Part shown: positions 26,137 through 36,313 of the stretch, piece after piece | Layout: every line of letters begins with the position of its first letter | How positions within the stretch are numbered: position 1 is the stretch's first letter | NCBI GenBank assembly: GCA_023653785.1 | Contig: JAMKCH010014122.1 | Coordinates: forward strand, 1 to 64,000 | Direction: 5' to 3' | DNA length: 64,000 nt | From: Ophioderma brevispina | Lineage: Eukaryota > Echinodermata > Ophiuroidea > Amphilepidida > Ophiodermatidae | Notes under the pieces: generated by a model | What the model was told of the DNA's origin: nothing | Databases searched by the model: none | What the model saw: the letters and a program-made list of their open reading frames with translations, nothing else | Position numbers and translations under genes: made by a program

Positions 26137-26558
26137 CTGTATAAGTGGAAATTTTCGCAAGGTTTTTATTTTTGCGAATTCCGCGAGTGAACATAAAAAC
26201 GCGAAAATAAAAAAGCGAGAGGCTCCGGGTTCGAGACCGTGTATTTTTCGTCTTTATTTAGTTCTGTGCTCGCCAGTTTCTCCGAGCTTCTATATAATAT
26301 TTACCAATTTACTTTCTCGGGTTGTATCATTTACTTGATCCTCGCGTGCATTGAATTTCGCTTCGTCATAGATTCTGCTAGAATCATGCATATAAGGCCC
26401 TCCCATTCTATAATACAAAAAATAAAAACTCGCAAAAATAACTTCCCAATAGATTTGTATTGCATTGATGCCAGTACCGTGAAATTAAATTCTCGCGCAT
26501 TCGGCAAAACTGTTAAAATCGCGAAAATATCTGTCCGCGGAAATTTCCACTTATACAG
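26137..26558. mobile_element. Family E MITE, TA-flanked, copy 1
   Basis: Ends CTGTATAAGTGGAAATTTTC and, inverted, CTGTATAAGTGGAAATTTCC are flanked by TA (26135-26136, 26559-26560). The interior is dense in GCGAA/TTCGC motifs. At 422 bp it is about twice the length of the copy at 60261-60469. Open frames inside are not protein-like. Confidence 0.8.
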
Positions 26559-26921
26559 TATCTTCAAGCTCAATAACCTTTTATCTGCTTGGCCGAAATA
26601 GAATTCATTTTTATTTTCCACCAAAAAAAGAGAAACTAAATACGGTATTAATTTTGTCTGAACATGTAATGATTTAACAAATCCCTATCAGGTACATCTT
26701 ACAACATCAATTTCAAATATTGATCAGCAGCTTACTGTTGATATATTTCCGTAAAAATTGTTGTTAAAAAAGTAAATGTTGGCAGAAAACATTATGTATT
26801 CATGATGAAAATGCCACCACGGATATCTCAAAGCATCGTTATTCATTTAACTCAAAGTCTGATAATGAAAGGCACTCGAGCTTACACTTACTAATGTATA
26901 TAGCGCAATTGCCTGTCGTAC

Positions 26922-27201
26922 GGTGTTTAATAACCACGAATACCTATATTCACCTACCCACGAGATCAAACTAGGTTTTGTAACAATGCCGCGCTGAGTG
27001 GTTTCTTTTTCAGGCACAAGTGGGCACTTTATCGAGTATTGTGACTTCTTTTTCCTGCTCTGGGTGTTTATAACCACGATACCTATATTCACCTACCCAT
27101 GAGATCAAACAAGGTGTGTAACAATGCGCTCTGAGTGGTTTCTTTTTCAGGCACAAGTGTGGCACTATTATCGAGTTTTGTTACTTCTTTTTCCTGCTCC
27201 G
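26922..27201. repeat. Two-copy tandem repeat, period about 140 bp
   Basis: The unit from GTGTTTA-TAACCACG to TTCTTTTTCCTGCTC occurs at 26924-27063 and again at 27065-27200. Copies differ by several single-base indels as well as substitutions. On the minus strand the unit overlaps the 3' end of a candidate exon, so this may be an exon duplication followed by decay. Confidence 0.8.
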
Positions 27202-27386
27202 ATGTGTAAGACACGTATGTTTGCCTCATGTTTTGGATAATGCTGTTAAGAAATCTGTTAGACTGTGTAATATCATGGTTGATGTACACACGTGGTGATT
27301 TTGTTGTTTTTTCTTCATGGATGATTTTTGTTGAGTATTTGCTCCTGCAGAAGATATCGTCGGTTTCAATAGGAACAATTGAGATC
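27089..27386 (-). CDS. Candidate 3' exon, unrecognised protein
   Basis: On the minus strand a good acceptor (pyrimidine-rich tract ending TTTTTTAATAG at 27387) opens a 98-codon frame that starts ISIVPIETDDIF and ends HTLFDLMGR before TGA. The composition is ordinary (mixed polar, Lys/Glu, Thr). A donor-like GGTAGGT lies just before the stop, so the exon could instead be internal and end at 27097. The last third is repeated in the next tandem unit (26924-27063), where VPEKETTQ is still readable but the frame is broken. No family recognised and no upstream exon found. Confidence 0.4.
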
Positions 27387-27551
27387 CTATTAAAAAAGGA
27401 AATAACAACATCTAACTGAATGTAAAATGTTCCAAAGATGTTTTGTAGATGAAAATAAATCTCAACTGCATAAGATTAAGAAATACCTGCAATTTTACAA
27501 ATATATATTTGATGTAAGATGAAGCTATGCATGAGCATAGAATTTAGTATG

Positions 27552-28330
27552 TTTACTCTCTAATGTGAAAGGTGAACCAATCACTCCAAAGAGTGAAATT
27601 TCACTGGGTGAAGATTACTTACAGTCATGGAGTACAGGCGGGGGGGGCGGTTGCCCCCCCTGACGACTTTGGCCTGGAAAAAAATTTGCAAAATCACTCT
27701 AAATCGGCCGTTTTAGCCCCTGACCGGGAAAAAATTGGCCTTTTGACCCCCCTTAGAGGGAAAATTTCCCAAGACTGGGAAATTTGCCCCTCAGAGCGGG
27801 CAGGCCCGTTAACGCCACTGCTTACAGTGGCTTATTTCATTTAAAAGAGGATCACAAGGCAATTTACCAAAGTGACTTTCAATTTTTGGAGTGATTTTTC
27901 ACTCTTTTGGCGTGATCGTTTTTACTCTTGGGATGATTTTCCTCTTTGGAATGATTTTCACTCTTTAATGTGACTGTTTACTCTTTGGAGTGAGCTTCAC
28001 TCTTGGAGTGATTTTTTTTTTACTTTTGGAGTGATTTTTTTCACTTTTGGCGTAATTTTCACTCTTGATTTTCACTCTTTTGAGTTATCTTCAATCGTTG
28101 GAGTGATTGTTTTTCATTTTTTGGAGTGATTTTTTTCACTCTTTGGAGTAAATTTTACTCGTTAGAATGATTTTCACTCGGAATGATTTTCACTCTTTAG
28201 AAGTGATTTTTCACTCTTTGGAGTGATTTTTCATCTTTGGAGTGATTTTTCACTCTTTGGAGTGATTTTTTCACTTTCGGAATAATCAGGCCTTTCAAAT
28301 GAATTTTCATTCACTCTTTTACATTTGAGA
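27552..28330. mobile_element. Foldback family G, with hairpin minisatellite
   Basis: The left end TTTACTCTCTAATGTGAAAGG and right end CACTCTTTTACATTTGAGA match the ends of the family G copy at 38393-38745. The interior from about 27874 to 28270 is an irregular array of about 20-bp units built on GGAGTGATTTTTCACTCTTT, so neighbouring CACTC and GAGTG can pair around TTTG or TTTT loops. A hAT-like element is inserted at 27626-27820. Confidence 0.65.
27626..27820. mobile_element. hAT-like element with perfect 8-bp TSD
   Basis: 195 bp flanked by identical CTTACAGT (27618-27625, 27821-27828). The right end, inverted, is CAGTGGCGTTAACGGGCC; the left end CATGGAGTACAGGCGG is a decayed partner. The interior (ACCGGGAAAAAATTGGCC, CTCAGAGCGGGCAGGCCCG) matches 43494-43676. 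Nested in family G. Confidence 0.75.
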
Positions 28331-30313
28331 TATTTTGTACAAACACGTTCATATCTTGTACTTTGTTTTTGCATCATGATGTCAAAATTCTGGGGTTTTT
28401 TTTGTGTGTGTGGTCTGTACAAAATATCTAGATATGAGGTTTTAAAGTAAAAAGGTTATATACTTTAAACAGATATATTCCGCTTGAAACTCCATCGTTA
28501 CATTTATCTTTTGGTTTGGTGTGTTTTTGTGTTTGTATATAGTGAAGTGTCAACCCTGCCAATGGCGGATCCAGATTTGAAAATGTCAAAATTACCGGGG
28601 CTGAAAGGCTGTAACTGGTCCAAAATACTAAAAATGGGCTGATTTTTCAAGAATTTGCAGATTACCGGTAGGCCGCGCCCCCCCCTGGAAATCTGAGTCC
28701 TGCTTTCAGTGCATCAAACACTTCGTTAAGTGATGGTCACTTGAGGGGAAAAGGAAAAATCACTTTGTTCATTGTATCTCAAACTACTAGTAGCTTCAAG
28801 ACATACTATATTTTTGTAGTCCTTACTCAAAGCACATTTCCAACTGGCCAGATTGATCCTAACTCTGTCAAGGATTAAAGACGCGAAATGGCACATGTTG
28901 TTTATGTTTGAGAGGCAATGTGGCCTTAAGCACATGTTTTTGTTAGATATTTGTAAACCCAGGCTTTATAAAGTATGATTTGAAGGTCGTAGGTCGAGAG
29001 CCACTCATTTCAAACTGGATCACAAGAATGATAGCTTTTCCGCTGGTGGCGCCTTGTAGGTGGGGTGGGGACAATGTGCTATCTACTGAATACCCTTGTT
29101 AAGGTTAGAAATAAAACAGTTGGATTGACAAAAGGTCTGAAATTGAAACTGAATACAGATTTGATATTTTCCCTCTCGTCTTTCTTCCTCTCTATCTTTT
29201 TTCCCCGTCTCTGGTTCTGATAATGTATGCTTACTGAAATTTTAATCCTCATTTTGTACGTCTTAATTTTTGACCAAATTGCTTGATTACCTTTCTTTGC
29301 AGAGATACGATAATTGGACATTTGACTGTGTATGTGTTTATGTGTGTGTGTGTGTGCATTGCATGCCATGATGTGCACACATTGTTTATGTGTGTGCATG
29401 GGTGTGATGTATGTGTGTGCACGTTGTGTGCACTCGACGCATCGGAGATGCTTGTGTACATGCACACATGTGTAATCTGGTTATATGGAATGAAATGGCA
29501 TCAAAAGTTAAAAATATGAGTTGCAAAATCAGGCCTCTTCAACTGACAATCTTACAGCTCCAACTTCACGTTTCAGGCTATTCACCCCCCCTCTCCCGTA
29601 AAACTATCACGTCTTGGTAATTTGCCTGTAATTTTGTTTTAATGGATGTTTCTTTTCTCAGCTAAACTGATGGTAGAGAAATAATTATAGATCTCCATTT
29701 CATTTATCCGGTATGTGGTGATCAGATATCATGATTGCACTGATTTGAGCCATGTGATAGTTTACTATGGCTTTAAAAAAAACAGGCGATATATGTAAAA
29801 CAAATAGTGATGCCTATATTGTGCAATAGTAACCATATTATCACAAGGGTCAAATTTTGACTGTTCCAGTCCACTCAACTTCGCCGCATGAAATGGAAAA
29901 GTCAAATGTGACCTCATTGTTTTTTAATATATCACACTCTCAAGAATCAATATTTGTCTAATATCTAATGAAGATAGCTACAAAATTGATGGATGTGACC
30001 TGATTTCAACCATTGCATGCAATCAATGTGAAGCTCCCTCTATGCTGCTGCCTGTTGTAGATAGCTACACTTAGCTTTAAGTTGGATATGTTTCAAAGCA
30101 ATCCGATAAATTTGGTAGTGGTGGCATATAGGCACGCGACAATAGGAACGTTTCATTTATTCTGACATCTAGGTTCATGTTCACACACGTAGCAGTAAGC
30201 TTTTTTATTTTTTATCAATGGGTTTTTTCCTCAACATTACAGAACATATAGGCTATTAAAAATACCATTTAGTTACAAAAATAGAATTAATTGCCTTGTA
30301 GATAAATGTAGAC
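28331..30313. other. Unassigned sequence with GT microsatellite
   Basis: No supported gene. A C/G-run-rich stretch at about 28560-28700 resembles the hAT-like elements (GGCGGATCCAGATTT), but ends were not resolved. The GT repeat at 29328-29410 is listed separately. Confidence 0.4.
29328..29410. repeat. (GT)n-rich microsatellite
   Basis: Imperfect GT/GTGCAT repeats on the + strand extend loosely to about 29470. Overlapping open frames on both strands come from this composition. Confidence 0.85.
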
Positions 30314-30679
30314 ACATAATGTTAATGGATATGGTGAAGAGTAGTGGAAATGGTCAAAGTCCATGAGTTAAGGGCTTGAGGGAGCCCTAAAAGGGCTAAA
30401 AGAGGAGAAATGATACACAGATGAATGAAAGTCTAATGTTGTAATCGTTCACAGATACACAGGAAAACTATGCTAGGCCTCTGGACAAATTAAGTATATG
30501 ATAAAGAACATCGAACAAGTTCTGTGTATTATTAATCTCTACTTGATAATGTTCAGGACATTGGCGGGCGTGTAGATAGATAGTGGTTGTGGGGTACTTG
30601 AAGGAAAATAGTTTCTGCATATTTTGGTTCTAGGCATGACTTACAAGCTTGTGGTCTCGATTATTTAACATATAGGCTG

Positions 30680-30937
30680 GTATTCGAACAGAAGAGTCTA
30701 ATTTGTCCTGGTTTAAACAGGGGTAGTCCTACATGAGGGACCTGTTTCTTCAAACATCTCTGAAAATGTGCTGTAACATGTAAGAAAATTCATCATGGAT
30801 GGCCATTCCGCCATCCATAAGGAATTTCTCCACCAGTTACATTAACTTTCACAGTATTTTGAAAGGAAAATAGGTCCACTATGTAGGACTAACCCTGGTT
30901 TAAACCAGGACTAAAGTTAGTCTCCCTTTCAGAATAC
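30680..30937. mobile_element. Foldback MITE family F, copy 2
   Basis: Same plan as 25657-25921: GTATTCGAACAGAAGAGTCT at the left, AGTCTCCCTTTCAGAATAC at the right, and a central CATGGATGGCCATTCCGCC hairpin. The central stem is shorter and partly mismatched. Part of the 630-bp tandem unit. Confidence 0.8.
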
Positions 30938-31308
30938 AGCAAATGTACAGGATATGGTAAGAGTAATGAATGTCAACAGCCCATGAGTTAAGGGCTTAGG
31001 GATACCTAAAGGGGCATAAAAAATGGGGAATGATACCACAGACATAGGAGAGGTCTAATGTTGTACATCGGTCACAATACTAGGCCTGGCCTCTGGACAA
31101 ATTAATTAACTGATAAAGAACATCGTACAAGTTCTGTGATTTATTAATCTCTACTTGATAAAGTTTCAGAACATTGGCGAGGCTGTGTAGATAGATTAAG
31201 TGGTTGTGGGGTACTTGAAGGCAAATAGTTGTTCTGCATTATTTTTGGTCTAGGCATTGACGTTACAATTGTTTGGTCCTCTGAATTATTTTAAACACTA
31301 TTAGGCTG

Positions 31309-31575
31309 GTTAATCTGAAAGAGAGTCTAACATTAGACCCATGTTTAAACCAAGGTTAGTCCTACATGATGACCTTTTCCTTCAAGACATACTCTGAAAA
31401 TGTGCTTTAACATGTAGAACATTCCTCATGGATGGGCCATGTCCGGCCCATCCATACGGAATTTTCTCACCATTACATTTAATTTCAAAATACTGTGAAA
31501 GGAAAAAAGGTCCACCTCATGTAGGACTAACCCTGGTTTAAACCCCGACTAAAGTTAGTCCCCTTTTCAAGACAT
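31309..31575. mobile_element. Foldback MITE family F, copy 3
   Basis: Left end TAATCTGAAAGAGAGTCTAA, right end AGTTAGTCCCCTTTTCAAGA, central ATGGATGGGCC...GGCCCATCCAT stem. It came with the tandem duplication of the unit carrying copy 2. Confidence 0.78.
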
Positions 31576-31960
31576 CCAGCCATAATGTACATGGATATGG
31601 TGAAGAGTACTGGGAATGGTCAAAGCCATGAGTAGGGCTTCGGGGAACCCTAAAAGGGGGCTGAAAAAATGGGGGAAATGATATACAACAGACCATAGGC
31701 GAGGTCTAATGTTGTACAGCAGTTCAATTACACAGGAAACTATGCATAGGATGGAACACAAAAATTAAGTACTGATGATAAAGCACATCGATACAGTTTG
31801 TGTATTATTAATTCTAACTGATAAAATTCAGACTTTGGCGAGGATTTAGAGAGATGTAAGTGGTTGTGCGCTAGGTACTTTAAGGAAAACTTTTCCTCCG
31901 CTTAATTTTTGTTGGGCGCTTGATCACAATTGTTGGCTTTGAATTCTTTAAACATTTCAA

Positions 31961-33041
31961 CTGAGTTTGACTGAATTTTTGTATGAGTAGTTCCACAGCC
32001 TGCAGAACAATACCCCACTTTGGCGGTTCCTTTCTGCCAGTGTACCTGTGTTGCCAATGCACCACAAATTCAAGTTATTGTTAAGAGAATCGGCACCTTG
32101 GCAACGGTTAGTGGCAAGACCACAAGGAAGGCAAAAATTACATGAAATTCTCCGATTATCGCACACTCAGAGCTTAATGTCTTGTTTAATTATGGATTTA
32201 AGTACAAAACACTGTATGATGTGAAAACTGTTGCACATGTGTGTCAATTACTACTTTGAATCAGTAAACCTGAAACTGGGGATGGGGGTTTGCACATGTG
32301 CTTGGTCATGGATCAAAATTTGGCCTTTTCTGATAATCCTGAGTAAGGGTCTTCAGAAATGATTTTTGCAGAAGGGATTCATCTACTCATTCCTGTTTAT
32401 TTTCATAGATGTGAAAGATCACAACTTATAGTGACATTTCTGGCTTGGAATCTAACCAAAACGTGGCCATTTTGGAACATAACAATCTTACAGTGGAATA
32501 AAAAAAGTAAAAACATAGCTATGTTAGCCTGGATTGACATATTTAACTGAAGCTACAGTGCATTGCATGGATGGAAATTTAAATGTCAATCTCCAGTAAT
32601 GTTTGTTTCCCCACAATTTGTTACACAAAAAAAATGCTGTTAGAGTGGTCTAGATTTTATTTACAATCATTGTTTTTCTGTGGGTTGAATTTCAGCTTAT
32701 GCTTTGTATGGGATGCCCCATTTAATTCCAGAGTGGAGGTTGGTAGTTGTTTTGGTTCCTTCCCCACCCTCACTCCCATTTTATTACATATTTAGAATCA
32801 ACATAACTAGAATTTTTCACGGTTCTTGCTTTCGCGCTCACTATATTCAAAGAATATAAACTTTTATGACAACATACAACACATACACAAACGCACACAG
32901 CTTTCTGGGGGCCCACAAAAATGCATTCAAATGATTCCAAACAATCTTTTTCTTAGATAGAGTGGTCCTTTATGAGCTGCCGTCACTGAAACATCTCAAA
33001 AACAACTGACACGTTGTAACTTCTACAAAATGGCCCAGCGT
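31961..33041. other. Unassigned sequence
   Basis: No supported gene. At about 32922 the motif ATGCATTCAAATGATTCCAA recurs; close variants occur at 20450, 37190, 38366 and 41285, so it marks another dispersed repeat whose ends I could not define. Confidence 0.4.
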
Positions 33042-33045
33042 TCAA

Positions 33046-33344
33046 AGGCACTATTGGTGATTTGTTCACGAAATTTTTTTTAAATCATCCAAAAATAGGT
33101 TTTGCATTTTGTAGAAAGATAGGTATCCTAAAAAATCCTGCAAGTGATAAGTCCAAAAGCACCTATGTAGTCATTAATGTCGTACGGACACTTACTACAA
33201 ATATAATTGAATGGGGATTCATATCTTTGAAACAATGTGTTTTCTTCTTTTCTGTTTTTTTTTCAGTTGAAAATATACCTTATGAGAGTCCTGCAGACTT
33301 ATCCTTCACTTAAGCTATGCCTGCAAATTTCCAATATAGTGTCT
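33046..33344 (+). mobile_element. MITE family A, copy 2
   Basis: 299 bp. Left end AGGCACTATTGGTGATTTG after TCAA (a decayed TTAA); right end AATATAGTGTCT followed by TTAA 33345-33348. Central TGTCGTACGGACA at 33178-33190. It shares its right TTAA with the next element. Confidence 0.8.
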
Positions 33345-33348
33345 TTAA

Positions 33349-33961
33349 AGGAAATATGTCAAGATTTTGTCAAGACTCAGTTTGGAGCTTACATTCATAA
33401 AATATATGTACATACATCACGAATTCCCGAAAAAAGAATACAATGTGAGTAAATTAACAACATAGAGGGCATTTTAATTTTTGTTTTTTGACATACGAAG
33501 AAAACGTGCGTATTTTTTACGCCACTGCTGTCATTGAATCAAAAGCGCCCAATTTTGTCTCTCCTCGTGATGTCAAAGTGATGACTCAAAACATTGTTGT
33601 TGACTCGCATTGTTTATTGCTGACACTGTATTATTTAGGATTATGAAAGTAAAATAAATTAGAAAAAATAAGTTACAGAAGATATTTTGTTTTCATTCGT
33701 TGTGGTTTAACTTATTATTAAGTGGCCACACTGCGATATGATGTCCCAACGACGTAACTTATGGATGGTCCATCACTTGACGCACCATTTGCCTGCGATG
33801 TGGATTTGTCGGAATCGTTTTCGAGTAGCGATGGGCGGATTAAAGGGCAAATACTCACAAATGTGGACAATTTTCAACTCTTTGATTTATATTTAATCTA
33901 CGGTACTTACGCTTTCCATCCATACCAAATTTCCAAATATCAGAATCATGACATATTTCCT
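33349..33961. mobile_element. TTAA-flanked element, family O
   Basis: 613 bp between TTAA (33345-33348) and TTAA (33962-33965). Ends AGGAAATATGTCAAGATTTTG and, inverted, AGGAAATATGTCATGATTCTG match at 19 of 21. It abuts family A with one shared TTAA. An open frame starting 33761 runs out through the right end and is not credible. Single copy here. Confidence 0.7.
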
Positions 33962-34644
33962 TTAAGAGAGTTAGGTAAGGTGTACTCAAATGCAATGTTT
34001 CTTCAATTAGTTTCAAAGATAAAATTTGCCAAGAAGCAACCTTTATAGTTTTGATGAAGAATGTCAAATCTTCCTATTGAATCATGGACACATTTGCTAT
34101 AGGAACACCCAGTTTTCTCTCGTTTGATGTTCTTAATGAGAAATGTGGCTGTTTGATGAAATAATTATAACTGTGAACACATGAAAACAATACACTAGAT
34201 TTATAGAGATATAAGTTTGTCACAATATGTTGACAGTGTTGTACATTGGCAATGTAATAATAACTACTACATTTTATGACAAGAGACCTGTATTGCTGGC
34301 ATGTCTGTGGGTTTAGCTCCTTTCTATGCTGAAATGGACGATGCAAGGAAAGTCAGATATTCGTAATACAAAAGCACAGTATGCTACAATTTCACAAATA
34401 ACTTGTCATTAATATTGGCATGACTTGTCATTACTGTATGAAATCCATTCAAATAAGTTCAATATGCCTGAGCTTGGTCGTTGCTATGAAATGAACTGTT
34501 TACATTTTTGGGAACATCTAATTTCTCTACACTTGCAATAATGTATATCCATACTCCCCATGTGAAACACTTGCTCAAGATGTTCCAGAGGGATGTGGAT
34601 TTTCAATGTAGTTACCCTATGGGATAAGAGTGGGATATGTTTCG

Positions 34645-34982
34645 TGAGAGCATGTGTGGTCCAGTTGAAAAGTGCAGGACTCATGATCATTAGACCATTA
34701 AAATTGGGAGTTCAAGCCCCACTGTGGTCAACATGTTTGTGTCCCTGGGCAAGAGACTTAATCTCAATTGCCTCGTAAACCCAAGTGAAATCTGGGGAGC
34801 TGCTATGGGGAATATTACAATCTAAGTGCTGATAGGCTTGTGTGCTTGTAAGGCATGTCTTTGAGCAGCCACCTCTAGAGATGAGGCAAAATGATTGTGC
34901 CGATTTCTTGAAGGCGGCGTAATAATAATTGGCAAGAGCACTTTGAGGCTGTTATATAAAAACTGGTTATTATTATTATTAC
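34645..34982 (+). mobile_element. tRNA-derived SINE, full-length-like
   Basis: The tRNA-like head has an A-box-like GTGGTCCAGTTG and a B-box-like GGAGTTCAAGCCCC (34709-34722). The body reads AACATGTTTGTGTCCCTGGG, GGGGAATATTACAATCTAAG and GGCGGCGTAATAATAATTGG, with an ATT-rich tail at 34966-34982. The same body blocks recur on the minus strand at 57604-57925 and on the plus strand at 58768-59400. Confidence 0.75.
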
Positions 34983-34986
34983 CCAA

Positions 34987-35079
34987 TGGGCTATTCCATT
35001 TAAAATCCATACTCCCTCTGTAGAAGATTTTACCTAGGTCTTCTACAGAGGGAGTGTGGGTTTAAAATTGAATAGCCCA
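34987..35079. mobile_element. 93-bp foldback element
   Basis: TGGGCTATTC...GAATAGCCCA ends with about 41-bp arms and an 11-nt loop. The inner stem ACTCCCTCTGTAGAAGA is perfect. It sits directly behind the SINE tail. Not a gene. Confidence 0.7.
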
Positions 35080-35468
35080 ATCCTTTGGAAGTAAATTGTC
35101 TAAAGCATTAAAGCAGGAAGTACTTATAACAGAGATGAAAATGTACTGCAATCACTCATGTAGACAAGAACAATTTAGATGTCTGGAATGGATATATTTT
35201 CTGATTTTGCTAAAAATAAAACCAAATAGTGTTACAGGTATTTTTCACTTGACTGCTATATGCAGTTGAGTGTTAATCCACCTAGCACCTGTTAGATCAA
35301 TATTTTAAACATGTCTATGTTATGGTAGCAGTGATGTCACTGCCATAAAATAGCCTAAAATTTTCATAAAATGTAAATATTTCGTTATATATTTTAAAGT
35401 GAAGGTGATTGTATGTAGTAGGGTTCATTTCAGTTTAAATACTTTTTGCCGATTCACAACCTCTTTAA

Positions 35469-35829
35469 AGGCTGACTCAGAGATTTCGAAATATATATAT
35501 ATTTTTTGTAGTAATTAAAAATAGTCATCTAGAACTAAAGATAGTCATCTAAAATGCTTAATTCCAAAGTTAGAGATGAATCAGATTTTCCATTTTCATG
35601 CAGCAAACATTTATGCACAGTATAACAGTGCCATAGGATACCGTGTATAACAAAAATTCCGGATCCGGAATTTTATAACAAAGTTGTGATTTTCTATATG
35701 AAGGACTTCGATTTGAGCTTAGTTATTTCACAAAGTGATTAGTATATGGACAAGCATTATGTATATGCAAAAAATGTGATTTGTTTGAAAATTGAGTGCG
35801 CCCTCATCGAGAAATCTCTGAGTCACCCT
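35469..35829 (+). mobile_element. MITE family D, copy 1
   Basis: 361 bp between TTAA 35465-35468 and 35830-35833. Ends AGGCTGACTCAGAGATTTC and GAAATCTCTGAGTCACCCT are inverted with one indel. A perfect 22-bp palindrome with core AATTCCGGATCCGGAATT (35653-35674) lies 14 bp from the midpoint. No coding capacity. Confidence 0.88.
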
Positions 35830-35979
35830 TTAAGACAGCAAAAATGTTACTAGACCTGGGGCCACTTTGACAACATTGCATATTGTAAATATGCTTCACT
35901 TTTAAACAGCAAATTAATTGAGATTATTTCTTTTCTTTTCCCTTCCCATTTTTTTATGTCTTGTTTCATGTTTCATTAA

Positions 35980-36313
35980 AGGCACTATTAGTGATTTGCT
36001 AAATCAGAAAAATGAAAATAAAACATCAAAAATCATATTTTTGCATGCCTGTAACAAGTATAAGTATCCTAACATACCCTACAAGTGATGTAACCAAAAG
36101 CAACCCAACTAGGACAAAATTGTTTAGTTATTACTGTCCATACGGACACTTACTACAACACGTAATTGAATGAGATTCATATCTTTGAACACTGCCATTT
36201 TCTCCCTCTTCTGTCATCTTTTTAGTTAGAATTCTACAGACTCGTCCTTCACTTTAAAAGCTATTACTACAAATTTCAAATTGACTCTTTCAGGTGGATC
36301 ACTGATAGTGTCT
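35980..36313 (+). mobile_element. MITE family A, copy 3
   Basis: 334 bp, TTAA at 35976-35979 and 36314-36317. Ends AGGCACTATTAGTGATTTGC and ATCACTGATAGTGTCT. Central TGTCCATACGGACA (36135-36148) lies about 5 bp from the midpoint. Its 3' end is included in the 1.2-kb tandem duplication that follows. Confidence 0.9.

Larger units (their letters stand above)
30314..31960. repeat. Tandem array, about 2.6 copies of 630 bp
   Basis: Units begin with ATAATGTTAATGGATATGG (30316), a diverged GTACAGGATATGG (about 30945) and ATAATGTACATGGATATGG (31582). Each carries CATGAGTTAAGGGCTT-, GACAAATTAA- and AACATCG-type blocks. The first two units end in a family F foldback; the third stops before it. Copies differ by many single-base indels, more than other repeats here, which may reflect real age or poor consensus quality. 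Confidence 0.8.

Noticed and set aside
27874..28290. CRISPR-like regular repeat
   Set aside because: Units are irregular, contiguous and without unique spacers, and the sequence is animal DNA; it is a minisatellite.
33761..34048. 95-codon frame starting MDGPSLDAP
   Set aside because: The start looks plausible, but the frame runs out through the right end of the TTAA-flanked element O, and no family is recognisable.
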